Shown in pieces: positions 34,989-43,162 of a stretch of 64,000 nt of DNA. Source of the DNA: Ruminococcus sp. UBA1394 (GTDB lineage Bacteria > Bacillota > Clostridia > Oscillospirales > Ruminococcaceae); contig DBQM01000019.1 of NCBI GenBank assembly GCA_002305725.1, positions 1-64,000 on the forward strand. Reading direction: 5' to 3'. Position numbers and translations under genes: made by a program. Position 1 is the first letter of the stretch. Each line of letters opens with the position of its first letter. The notes under the pieces are model-generated. The model saw only the letters and a list, made by a program, of their open reading frames with translations, was not told the origin of the DNA and did not search any database.

Positions 34989-35567
34989 TCAGCTGATAAG
35001 TCCCGAAAAAGCCATAAAGCTTAACGAAACGATTGATGCTGCAATAAGTGTGGACGGTATTCCCTTGAATGTTGCAGGAATATCCGCTGTTTCCAGCTTT
35101 GAACGTACTCCCGAGAAGAGAATAAGCGCAAGTGAGAAGCCTACTCCGGCAAATACCGCATTGATAATGGACTGCAAAAATGTGTAGCCGTTGTCAATGT
35201 TTAAGAGTGTAACGCCGAGTACGGCACAGTTAGTAGTGATAAGAGGCAGATACACGCCAAGAGAATTGTAAAGAGGCGGCATTACCTTTTTGAGCACTAT
35301 CTCAACAAGCTGTACAAACAGGGCAATGATAAGGATAAACGCAACGGTATTTAAGTATTGAAGGTCGTTTGGTACTAAGACATACCAGTAAACAGGGTAG
35401 GTAATGGCAGTTGCACAGGTCATAACAAATATAACGGCTGCACCCATTCCAAGGCTTGATGAAAGTTTTTTTGAAACGCCGAGGAACGGACAGATACCCA
35501 TAAATTTCGACAGTACGAAGTTATCAACAAATACTGCCGATATCATAATTACAAGAATTTCTTTCAT
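34989..35567 (-). CDS. rnfA: Rnf complex subunit A
   Basis: 192 residues, six membrane helices. FVDNFVLSKFMGICPFLGVSKK with its conserved Cys and VITTNCAVLGVTLLN with the second Cys match RnfA; these Cys pairs hold an Fe-S cluster between RnfA and RnfE within the membrane. Its start shares a base with the rnfE stop (TAATG). Confidence 0.95.
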   Translation of the reverse strand: MKEILVIMISAVFVDNFVLSKFMGICPFLGVSKKLSSSLGMGAAVIFVMTCATAITYPVYWYVLVPNDLQYLNTVAFILIIALFVQLVEIVLKKVMPPLYNSLGVYLPLITTNCAVLGVTLLNIDNGYTFLQSIINAVFAGVGFSLALILFSGVRSKLETADIPATFKGIPSTLIAASIVSLSFMAFSGLIS

Positions 35568-36229
35568 TATTCTTCAGCGCCTCCTTTTCTTCCGGAACAG
35601 TTTGCGGCGTTAGGACAGTCTGCACAGCCGATTTTCTGCGGCGGTTTCTTTCCGGCAATCTTGTTGACAAGTGCGATAATAACGCCCAGTACGAAAAATC
35701 CTCCTGCGGACATTACAAATACTGACATAGGCTGTGTTATAAACGGAATGTCAATACCCATCCATGAGCCTGAACCTAAAATTTCTCTTACAGAACCCAT
35801 AAGGAAAAGGGCAAGAGTAAAGCCCAGTCCCATTCCAAGACCGTCAAGGGCGGACTTAAAGACATTGTTTTTACAGGCGAACATCTCCGCACGGCCTAAG
35901 ATGATACAGTTTACTGTGATAAGGCTGAGAAACGTACCCAGAGCGTCATAAAGGCTTGGCACAAAGCCGTGTAGCAGAAAGCTTATAAGGGTTACAAAGC
36001 CTGCGATAATTACGATATAGCAGGGGAGTTTGACTGACTTAGGAATAACCTTTTTAAGCAGCGAAATAACGATATTTGAGCCTAACAGAACGAATGTGGT
36101 TGCAAGACCCATACCGATTCCGTTTACAGCCTGTGTAGTGACTGCAAGAGTCGGACACATTCCTAAAAGTCCCACAAGGGTCGGGTTTTCCTTTATAAGA
36201 CCTTTGGTAAATTCTTTCAGATTACCCAT
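35567..36229 (-). CDS. rnfE: Rnf complex subunit E
   Basis: 220 residues, six helices. NPTLVGLLGMCPTLAVT and LITVNCIILGRAEMFA carry the membrane Cys residues paired with RnfA. The C-terminus is Cys-rich (CADCPNAANCSGRKGGAEE), unusual and possibly metal-binding. It overlaps the rnfG end by 8 nt. Confidence 0.94.
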   Translation of the reverse strand: MGNLKEFTKGLIKENPTLVGLLGMCPTLAVTTQAVNGIGMGLATTFVLLGSNIVISLLKKVIPKSVKLPCYIVIIAGFVTLISFLLHGFVPSLYDALGTFLSLITVNCIILGRAEMFACKNNVFKSALDGLGMGLGFTLALFLMGSVREILGSGSWMGIDIPFITQPMSVFVMSAGGFFVLGVIIALVNKIAGKKPPQKIGCADCPNAANCSGRKGGAEE

Positions 36230-36743
36230 TTAAAATATCCTCCTTGTGTTCAGTGTAAGCGTTCAGAGCAAGGTCAACTGCTGACTTCATACCCTTTGAA
36301 GAATAGGTGGCGCCGGTAATTGTGCTGAAATCGTAGTCCGCAGAAGATACGCCTTTGAACTGTTCAATAAAGCTTGCGTCCTCCTGAACCTTTGTACCCA
36401 GTCCCGGAGTTTCGCCGATTGAAAGAAAGCTTATTCCCTCAATAGCGCCCTCTCCGTCAAAGCCGATAAGGAGGTGCAGACCGCCCTTTGCGTAACCGTC
36501 TGCTGTGACTTCAAAAATGATTCTGCCGTTCTGGTCACGGGTAACGGAGTCGATACCCTCAATGTCGATATCAACGGAAGTATAGTCAGCGTCGCCGAAG
36601 GTGTCGGAAAGTGACTTGTTGAATTTATCCTCCTGCGCCTGTACGATTTTATCCTTTGTGGCTGCATTTGCGGCAACAAGGAGCGCACAGACAATAACTG
36701 AAATAAGCATCAGCACTAAAGGCGGCATTATTTTTTCTTTCAT
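36222..36743 (-). CDS. rnfG: Rnf complex subunit G, flavinylated
   Basis: 173 residues: one N-terminal helix and an FMN-binding domain. STITGATYSSKG holds the flavinylation motif TGAT, whose last Thr (about residue 145) is the expected covalent FMN site. It shuttles electrons on the outer face of the complex. ApbE, the enzyme that attaches the FMN, is encoded in the same unit. Its start overlaps the rnfD stop (ATGA). Confidence 0.94.
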   Translation of the reverse strand: MKEKIMPPLVLMLISVIVCALLVAANAATKDKIVQAQEDKFNKSLSDTFGDADYTSVDIDIEGIDSVTRDQNGRIIFEVTADGYAKGGLHLLIGFDGEGAIEGISFLSIGETPGLGTKVQEDASFIEQFKGVSSADYDFSTITGATYSSKGMKSAVDLALNAYTEHKEDILNG

Positions 36744-37714
36744 TTCTGTTTTACCTCCTTTTTAGCGCCGAAAGGCTTTGTCATTGTGAATCTGTCGATA
36801 TAAGGCGTTACGATATTCATAAGGAGTATTGAGAACGAAACGCCCTCCGGATAGCTTCCGAACTGCCTTATAATAAAGGTGATAAGTCCGCAGCCGATAC
36901 CGAAAATCAGCTTGCCTTTGTTGGTGATAGGAGTTGTAACGTAGTCGGTAGCCATGAAGAATGCACCTAAGAAAAGACCGCCGGCAAGCATATTGTAAAT
37001 TACATCGTTTCCGGCAATGAGGTCTAAGAGGGCAACTGTGCCGATAAATGCAACAGGGGTAACAGGGGAGATAATACCTCTGATTATGAGGTAAACGCCG
37101 CCTATCAGAAGGGCAAGAGCACAGGTTTCACCGATACAGCCGCCAACGTTTCCGAGGAATAAATCCTTGTAGGACGCATCACCTGTTACAAGAGGAGTAG
37201 CGCCGGTCAGTATCTTGCTGCTGCCGATTGTAACAAAGGTGTCGGAGTCTTTCAGTGTGTTGTAATATTTAGGCAGCGCCCATGTTGTCATATTGGAAGT
37301 AAAGGAGAGCATAAGCACGATTCTTCCTACGATAGCAGGGTTTGCGAAATTCTGTCCCAGACCGCCGAAAAGCTGTTTTACCACAACGATAGCCACAAAA
37401 CAGCCTATAAGCGCCTGCCAGAAAGGAAGCGTTACAGGGAGATTGAGAGCAAGCAGAAGTCCGGTGAGCACGGCGCTCATGTCGCCTATGGTCTGTTCTC
37501 TTTTCATTATAATTCGTGTCACACCCTCAAGAAGTACGCAGGAGAGTATGCAGAATGCGATAAGCATAATCGCCCTGAATCCGAAGTAGTATCCTGCGGA
37601 AATTACGGACGGCACAAGCGCTAAAATAACGCAGAGCATAACACGCTGGGTTGTCATGCTGTCCTTGACATGGGGCGAAGGAGATATTCTTAAAATGTTC
37701 AATGTTCTGTTCAT
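36740..37714 (-). CDS. rnfD: Rnf complex subunit D, flavinylated
   Basis: 324 residues, about nine to ten helices. The second flavinylation site is in KILTGATPLVTGD (Thr about residue 170). GGLGQNFANPAIVGR and FFMATDYVTTPIT are RnfD/NqrB signatures. It is thought to form the ion path. Whether sodium or protons are pumped cannot be told from sequence. Confidence 0.94.
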   Translation of the reverse strand: MNRTLNILRISPSPHVKDSMTTQRVMLCVILALVPSVISAGYYFGFRAIMLIAFCILSCVLLEGVTRIIMKREQTIGDMSAVLTGLLLALNLPVTLPFWQALIGCFVAIVVVKQLFGGLGQNFANPAIVGRIVLMLSFTSNMTTWALPKYYNTLKDSDTFVTIGSSKILTGATPLVTGDASYKDLFLGNVGGCIGETCALALLIGGVYLIIRGIISPVTPVAFIGTVALLDLIAGNDVIYNMLAGGLFLGAFFMATDYVTTPITNKGKLIFGIGCGLITFIIRQFGSYPEGVSFSILLMNIVTPYIDRFTMTKPFGAKKEVKQK

Positions 37715-37722
37715 CCTTTCTG

Positions 37723-39000
37723 TCAGTTTCTTGGAATAAGCGCTTTTGCAAGCTGGTTTGTTTCCGCAAGCTTTCGTCCGGCGGGACAGACGTAGGTACA
37801 GCAGCCGCAGTTCATGCAGAGCGTTACCTTCAAGGCTTTGAGAGTTTCAACATCACGTTTCTGGTAAGCCTTTTCCATTTCAGTCGGCATAAGTTTAAAC
37901 GGACACGCTTTTATACATCTGCCGCAGCGGATACAGTTTGTGACTGTGGGTTCGGAGTACTTTTCAAAGGCAAGTATCGCATTCGTACCCTTTACAACAG
38001 GAGTTGTCAGGTCAAATGCACACGCTCCCATCATAGGACCTCCTGCAATAAGCTTTTTAAGCTTTTCGGTGTCGCACTGCGCATAGGCAAGTACTTCCGA
38101 AAAAGCAGTACCAATCGGCGCAAAAACATTGCATGGCTTTGCCACGATATCGCCGTCAACGGTTATACGTCTTTCGGTAATCGGCATACCTGTTTTCATA
38201 TAGTGGGATATCTGCGCCGCTGTTGAAACATTGAGGACGACTGCTCCGGTGTCAGACGGAAGCTGTCCCTCCATGACGATACGTCCCACAGTATTGTATA
38301 TAAGTACCTTTTCAGCACCCTGCGGATAGCTTGCAGGCAGAGCCTTTACGGTTATTTCCGGGAAGGATGAAGTTTTCTGAGTGAGGAGCGAAATTGCGTC
38401 CGGCTTGTTGTTTTCAATGCCGATTATGGCAGACTCGATTTTCAGATACTTCATAACAGTCTGAATACCATCAATGATTGAATCCGGGTCCTCCAGCATC
38501 TGTCTGTGGTCTGAGGTTATGTACGGCTCACACTCAGCGGCGTTGATAATGAGGGTATCAACGGGAGTTTTCGGGTTAAGCTTGATGTGCGTCGGGAATC
38601 CTGCACCGCCAAGACCGGTAATACCGCTTTCCCTTATGGCTTTGATAAATTCTTCCTTTGAGTGTACCACAGGCGGCTTTAGTTCTTCTGAAACAGTCTG
38701 GTTTCCGTCTGTTTCAATTGTGACCGCCTTGCAGGTGTTTCCGTTTGCAAGCTTTATATCAGCTGCGGCTTTTACTGTACCCGATACGGACGAATGGACA
38801 GGTACTGACATAAAAGCGTCAGTATCGCCGATTTTCTGTCCCACAGAAACAGTATCTCCGGCTTTAACAAGCGGAGTGCATGGTGCGCCCATGTTCATGA
38901 GCATTGGAATTGTTACCTGTTCCGGCAGGGGAATTCTTACAGTGTGAGAAGCCGCTGTACCCTTCCGGTGAGATAAACGTACTCCGTTTAGTCTTTTCAT
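37723..39000 (-). CDS. rnfC: Rnf complex subunit C, NADH-binding
   Basis: 425 residues. A Gly-rich NAD/FMN fold with GLGGAGFPTHIKL near residue 130, a soluble ligand-binding loop, then two [4Fe-4S] motifs CIRCGRCIKACP and CMNCGCCTYVCP. It exchanges electrons with NAD/NADH at the membrane surface. RBS AAGGAGG precedes ATG 39000. It is the first rnf gene of the unit. Confidence 0.95.
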   Translation of the reverse strand: MKRLNGVRLSHRKGTAASHTVRIPLPEQVTIPMLMNMGAPCTPLVKAGDTVSVGQKIGDTDAFMSVPVHSSVSGTVKAAADIKLANGNTCKAVTIETDGNQTVSEELKPPVVHSKEEFIKAIRESGITGLGGAGFPTHIKLNPKTPVDTLIINAAECEPYITSDHRQMLEDPDSIIDGIQTVMKYLKIESAIIGIENNKPDAISLLTQKTSSFPEITVKALPASYPQGAEKVLIYNTVGRIVMEGQLPSDTGAVVLNVSTAAQISHYMKTGMPITERRITVDGDIVAKPCNVFAPIGTAFSEVLAYAQCDTEKLKKLIAGGPMMGACAFDLTTPVVKGTNAILAFEKYSEPTVTNCIRCGRCIKACPFKLMPTEMEKAYQKRDVETLKALKVTLCMNCGCCTYVCPAGRKLAETNQLAKALIPRN

Positions 39001-39011
39001 TATTTTCCTCC

Positions 39012-39530
39012 TTAGTTCTGGTTGACTCTGTTCATAGCGTCAAGCAGCAGTTTTAAGACTGCTCCTGTTACCGCTCCTGCAATACAGCCGGAAATTATCA
39101 TAACAGGACTGTAGCCGAAAACCGCTGTATGCATGATAACCGACGCCGCACAGAGCTGACCGAAATTGTGAATCAGCGCACCAGTTATGCTCATAAGCAT
39201 AAGAGATACGTTTGTTTTTTTGTAAAGTATAAGCATTACTATATATGAAAGCACACCGCCTGTCAGGGACATAAAAAAAGCGGTGACGCCCCTTGTCAGA
39301 AGAACAAAAACCGATTTTAAAAGGCATATTGCAAAGCCGTATTTTCCGCCCTGCCTTGACATGGAGTACATGACCGGTAAATTTGAAAATCCCGGTTTAA
39401 CTCCCAGCGGCAGCGGTATCATGCTTTCGGCGGCGGAAATTCCGGCGGAAAGAGCAAGAAGTATTCCGCACAAAGCAATATTTCTGCTTTTTTCTACTCT
39501 ATTTCTATTATGAGTTTTTTCGGCAGACAT
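39012..39530 (-). CDS. Gx transporter family membrane protein
   Basis: 172 residues, about five helices. ALCGILLALSAGISAAESMIPLPLGVKPGFSNLP is, in parts, the signature of the family called Gx transporter or heptaprenyl-diphosphate-synthase component I. Relatives sit in gene clusters for flavin-based electron transfer or quinone synthesis; a transport role is proposed but not proven. ATG 39530 has AAAGGA upstream; the gene overlaps the NusG-II gene by 37 nt, showing close packing. Confidence 0.8.
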   Translation of the reverse strand: MSAEKTHNRNRVEKSRNIALCGILLALSAGISAAESMIPLPLGVKPGFSNLPVMYSMSRQGGKYGFAICLLKSVFVLLTRGVTAFFMSLTGGVLSYIVMLILYKKTNVSLMLMSITGALIHNFGQLCAASVIMHTAVFGYSPVMIISGCIAGAVTGAVLKLLLDAMNRVNQN

Positions 39531-39847
39531 ACTATCCTTTCGCCTTTCTTTGAAATATATCCTGTGTTTACACATATTTTATCGGGACAGTCGGAGCTGT
39601 AAACGCATATCCCACCGTCTTTCATTTCAATAAGTGCTCCCTTTGCCTCGTCAATCTCATACGTCCTCGACAGGGTGGTAAGAGTTATGGTTTTAACCGT
39701 TTTTCCGTCAACAGAAATGACAGCCTTTGAGCCATATTGCGAATGTGTCCCGAAAAGCACCGTTACCAGCAGTCCGGCGGCAAGAATGATACCGATAATA
39801 ACTGCGTCACGTTTTGTTATAAGCCTTTTATTTTCCGTATGATTCAT
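39494..39847 (-). CDS. Membrane-anchored NusG domain II protein
   Basis: 117 residues: a cytoplasmic start, one helix (about 15-35), then a NusG-II fold outside with the Cys pair in SSDCPDKICVNTG. These proteins recur next to ApbE and Rnf-like genes; their function is unknown, and the Cys pair suggests a redox or cofactor role. ATG 39847 follows GAGG by 6 nt. It overlaps the apbE end by 20 nt. Confidence 0.8.
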   Translation of the reverse strand: MNHTENKRLITKRDAVIIGIILAAGLLVTVLFGTHSQYGSKAVISVDGKTVKTITLTTLSRTYEIDEAKGALIEMKDGGICVYSSDCPDKICVNTGYISKKGERIVCLPKKLIIEIE

Positions 39848-40823
39848 CGCTGACCTCATAATCAAGACCGTCGCTTACATAAAGCTTTTTGTTTTTATCG
39901 GCGGCGAATATCTTGTATCTGTCCGAATGGAGATACTTTTCAATATTTTCACTGCCGTCTAAAAAAATCATGGTGGACAGAAAATCCGATTCAATTCCGC
40001 TGTCCGAGAAAACTGTTACGGTTGTAAGGTCAGTTTCCGTGGGATAGCCTGTGCGTGGGTCTATGATGTGGCAGTAGGTTTTGCCGTCCGCCTCAAAATA
40101 TCGTTCATAGCCGCCGGAGGTGGAAAGAAAGCATTGCTCAGTTTTCACAGAGGCAAGTATTCCGCCGTCGGGACTGGTAATGCTCACGTCAAAGCTGCCG
40201 TTTCCGTAAAGGAGCAGGGAAGAGCCTGTTGAAATATAGGTCTTTTGGCAGGCGTTTTTGTCAAGATAGTCAAGACAGCTGTCAAGCACTGCCCCCTTGC
40301 CCACAGCTCCGAAGTCAAGAGCCGCATTGTTTTTAAGGGTTATTTCACTGCCGTCTGTGACTATATTGTCAGTACCCACGGTTTCAAGCGCTGTTTTTAT
40401 CTCACTTTCCTCCGGTACAGCCGGGTTTTCTCCGGTAACATTCCAGAGTGTTGTCAGCCTGCCGACAGTAATATCCGTCAGACTGCCGTATTCGTTGTTA
40501 AGGTTCAGCACGCCGCTGACGGTTTCTGAGAGAATGTCAGATGCGGTTATACTGCTGGTCTTATTAAGGCGGTAAACCTCGCTTTCCTCGCTGTTGCAGT
40601 CAAGGACGTTCTGATACTCGCTGAAAATATTCTCAATATCCTTTGTTATATCACTCTGACTGCGGACTGATACCACAGTATCCATAGCGAAAAAGTCAGC
40701 TTTATAATCATAGCCGCCGGATTTTTCAGAAAGAGTGCGCTTTGTCACAATGAGGACTGCTGCTATGAATGCCGCAAAAACCAATACCCAGGCAGTATTT
40801 CTTATGAATTTTTTTGAAAACAT
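39828..40823 (-). CDS. apbE: FAD:protein FMN transferase (ApbE)
   Basis: 331 residues: an N-terminal helix (no lipobox, so membrane-tethered), then the ApbE fold with FFAMDTVVSVR, the DFGAVGKGAVLD motif and STSGGYERYFEADGKTYCHI for substrate and Mg binding. It moves FMN from FAD to Thr of TGAT motifs; RnfG and RnfD in this unit are the obvious targets. GAGG RBS precedes ATG 40823. It is the first gene of the apbE-rnf unit. Confidence 0.93.
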   Translation of the reverse strand: MFSKKFIRNTAWVLVFAAFIAAVLIVTKRTLSEKSGGYDYKADFFAMDTVVSVRSQSDITKDIENIFSEYQNVLDCNSEESEVYRLNKTSSITASDILSETVSGVLNLNNEYGSLTDITVGRLTTLWNVTGENPAVPEESEIKTALETVGTDNIVTDGSEITLKNNAALDFGAVGKGAVLDSCLDYLDKNACQKTYISTGSSLLLYGNGSFDVSITSPDGGILASVKTEQCFLSTSGGYERYFEADGKTYCHIIDPRTGYPTETDLTTVTVFSDSGIESDFLSTMIFLDGSENIEKYLHSDRYKIFAADKNKKLYVSDGLDYEVSDESYGK

Positions 40824-40861
40824 TAAAAACCTCTTTTTTTTTGCAGTAAAAAATGTTATAA

Positions 40862-40951
40862 TATAGTAAATGCCTTGCACATTCGCTCACTATGTTCGCT
40901 GCGTGCATATCAGCAAATAGTAAACTCCAGATAAATTTGTTGTTTACTATA
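40862..40951. repeat. 90-bp element with TATAGTAAA inverted ends
   Basis: TATAGTAAA (40862-40870) and TTTACTATA (40943-40951) are perfect inverted ends. A third ATAGTAAAC lies inside at 40917 and can pair with GTTTACTAT. The centre carries TTCGCT repeated and TGCAC/GTGCA arms. Non-coding, between the XRE gene and apbE, whose promoter I could not fix. Confidence 0.6.
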
Positions 40952-40957
40952 AAAAGG

Positions 40958-41560
40958 TCAGAGGGCTGACATTTTATCCTCGGTTAATTTTATGAGTGAC
41001 AGAAGTGAATGAGAATCGGGAAAGCTTTCAGAAAGGTCTGAAACGGTTATTTTTATGCCGCTTTTGCTGCTTTTTTTCTTTATTCCGGCACATTCCTTTG
41101 AAATAATACAGTCGCTTAAATATTCCGATTCATCAGCGGAAATTCTGAATGCATTCTGGTCGTTTTCGGGATTGGAATTGTATATTATCCGCAGCAGTCT
41201 GTAAACGCAGGCATTGAGGTAACCGGCAATATTTTCGGAAATACCGCTTTCATCGCAGAGCTTTAATATGATGTTCTGTGAATCGGCTATCATTCTGCTT
41301 TTTTCGGTTTCTTCTGTTTTTCCGTCAGCGGAGGCAGTATGACCGTTTGGCACAGGGGAGCGTCCTAAAAGATAATCGCAGGTAACGTTGTAATAATCTG
41401 CCGCTCTGACGACAAATTCCAGTCCGCATTCTCTTATGCCCTTTTCGTAGTGGGATAAAAGCGCCTGAGAAATTCCGAGGTCGGCTGCGGCTTGTTTCTG
41501 GCTTATTTTTTTCTCTTTTCTTACAAGTGTCAGAATTCGTGGAAAATCAGCGTTCATCAT
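40958..41560 (-). CDS. XRE family transcriptional regulator
   Basis: 200 residues. The helix-turn-helix is at about 18-62 (SQKQAAADLGISQALLSHYEKG, in two parts), followed by DYLLGRSPVP and an alpha-helical C-terminal domain of unknown ligand. AGGAGG serves either of two adjacent ATGs (41560 or 41557). A palindrome lies between its promoter and start, so it probably represses itself. Its targets are unknown. Confidence 0.85.
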   Translation of the reverse strand: MMNADFPRILTLVRKEKKISQKQAAADLGISQALLSHYEKGIRECGLEFVVRAADYYNVTCDYLLGRSPVPNGHTASADGKTEETEKSRMIADSQNIILKLCDESGISENIAGYLNACVYRLLRIIYNSNPENDQNAFRISADESEYLSDCIISKECAGIKKKSSKSGIKITVSDLSESFPDSHSLLSLIKLTEDKMSAL

Positions 41561-41587
41561 TCGTCCTCCTTTCTTTTACTTTCTTTT

Positions 41588-41603
41588 CTTTACCGCAGTA
41601 AAG
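41588..41603. promoter_or_regulatory. Candidate operator of the XRE regulator
   Basis: CTTTAC-CGCA-GTAAAG, a perfect palindrome with 6-bp arms, just downstream of the predicted transcription start. Another GTAAAG half-site is at 41641. Confidence 0.5.
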
Positions 41604-41615
41604 AGTTATATTAAA

Positions 41616-41645
41616 ATTATATAACATTCTGTATAAAAAAGTAAA
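41616..41645 (-). promoter_or_regulatory. Promoter of the XRE gene
   Basis: Minus strand TTTACT, 18 nt, TATAAT. Confidence 0.55.
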
Positions 41646-41758
41646 GTGGACATTTATAAGATTTTTCGGCTTTCTTTATGCCGAATTTTGTAGAATATAT
41701 TAATACGGCGAATTTACACCCGTTTTTTAGTGCATAATAACCAAAAGGAGATTTATAT

Positions 41759-42385
41759 ATGAAAGGATACAGACTAAGTATCATAAGGCACGGACTTACT
41801 TCGGCAAATGACACCGGAACTTACATAGGCTGCCGTTCTGACTACTCTCTTTCACAAAAGGGAATCAACCAGCTATGGAATAAAATGGACGAATTTGACT
41901 ATCCTAAAGTACAGAGAGTATATTCAAGTCCTATGAAGAGATGCCTTGAAACAGCGGAGATAGTTTTTCCTTACCGTGAGGTGCAGATTGTTGACAACAT
42001 AACCGAGCTTGATTTCGGCGAGTTTGACGGCAAAAGCGTAAACGAGCTTATTGACCGTGAGGACTATAAGGAATGGCTCAAAGGCGGTTCACCGGACAAG
42101 CGTCCGCCGGGAGGGGAAAGCACCGAGGAACTGCTGCTCCGCCTTTACAAAGGACTGCACGAGATAATAATGGATATGATGAACGAGGACCTGACCCACT
42201 GCGCAGTTGTTACCCATTCCGGAATTATGACAAATATGATTTCCGGATTCGGACTGCCCAAGGTTGACCCGAAAGAACTGGTCTGTGCGCCGGGAGAGGG
42301 CTTTGAGGTCATGGTTACAGCGAAGATGTGGCAGCAGTCGCAGGCTTTTGAGATACTCGGCAAGATACCTTATTATAAGGAATAA
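41759..42385 (+). CDS. Histidine phosphatase family protein
   Basis: 208 residues. LSIIRHGLTSAND is the phospho-His motif, VYSSPMKRCLETAE the second Arg motif, ELDFGEFDGKSVNEL and VVTHSGIM (second His) the rest of the active site. Members act on phosphoglycerate, alpha-ribazole phosphate or other phosphates; CobC-like cobalamin use is possible but no cob genes are near. RBS AAAAGGAG precedes ATG 41759. Confidence 0.9.
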   Translation: MKGYRLSIIRHGLTSANDTGTYIGCRSDYSLSQKGINQLWNKMDEFDYPKVQRVYSSPMKRCLETAEIVFPYREVQIVDNITELDFGEFDGKSVNELIDREDYKEWLKGGSPDKRPPGGESTEELLLRLYKGLHEIIMDMMNEDLTHCAVVTHSGIMTNMISGFGLPKVDPKELVCAPGEGFEVMVTAKMWQQSQAFEILGKIPYYKE

Positions 42386-42433
42386 CTACATACCGCAATA
42401 AGCGGAAATTCTGCCGGATTGGAGAGAGCCAGC

Positions 42434-43162
42434 ATGAAAATATCCGAATACCGCAGTACTGCCGGAGAATACCTCAAAGGCAGATACGGCGAGGCTTTTG
42501 TTGTGACCGCAATCTGTCTTTTTGTGTTTGTCACGTTCAAAGCCGCCGCTGCCGCCTTTTACGCTTTCAGCAATACGGCATTTTCGCCGGTTGCAGAGGC
42601 TGTCATTACCGTGGTATGCTTTGTCATTATGACTCCTCTGCTGACGGGCGGTTTCTGGTGGTTTTTCCAGACGGTCTGCGGACAGGACAACAGAAATCTC
42701 TTAAAGCTTTATTCGGGGTTCAGACTGAACAGACGTGCGGCGGTCCTTTATGCATTGATGTGGGTAAAAGGCTTTCTTTCCCTTTTTCCCTCTGCCGCCT
42801 GCTTTACGGGCGCTTATGTCCTTGTTTACGGCAATACCGGACTTGAAAGCGGCATTGCCCTTTTCGGAGCGTTTCAGCTCTTTATGCTTGGCATTGCTTT
42901 GCTGGGACTGTATTTCAGCACAGCTGCGGCAATGGTTCCTGCGCCGTTTCTTTTTATAAGCCACCCGGACAGGAATCCGTTTAGGGTAATAAGGACATCC
43001 TCAAAGCTTATGAGGGGGCAGAAGATACGCTTTTTCCGACTGGTTTTATCATACATTCCGGCTATGCTGCCGGTTGTTACTATACCGTTTGTAATGCCGT
43101 CAGCGGTTATGTCGGCGGCGGTTTTTGCGAAAGAGGTTATACAGAAATCAGATTATGAATAA
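42434..43162 (+). CDS. Integral membrane protein (DUF975-like)
   Basis: 242 residues, five to six helices, with the start KISEYRSTAGEYLKGRYG recalling DUF975 proteins, which have no known role. Alanine- and Phe-rich helices dominate. ATG 42434 follows GGAGAGAG; the TTG at 42419 is less likely. Its end overlaps the next start by 8 nt (ATGAATAA). Confidence 0.5.
   Translation: MKISEYRSTAGEYLKGRYGEAFVVTAICLFVFVTFKAAAAAFYAFSNTAFSPVAEAVITVVCFVIMTPLLTGGFWWFFQTVCGQDNRNLLKLYSGFRLNRRAAVLYALMWVKGFLSLFPSAACFTGAYVLVYGNTGLESGIALFGAFQLFMLGIALLGLYFSTAAAMVPAPFLFISHPDRNPFRVIRTSSKLMRGQKIRFFRLVLSYIPAMLPVVTIPFVMPSAVMSAAVFAKEVIQKSDYE

Noticed and set aside
37702..38226. Plus-strand open frame opposite rnfC
   Set aside because: It is the antisense shadow of rnfC; its Cys/Phe/Arg-rich product is typical of such frames.
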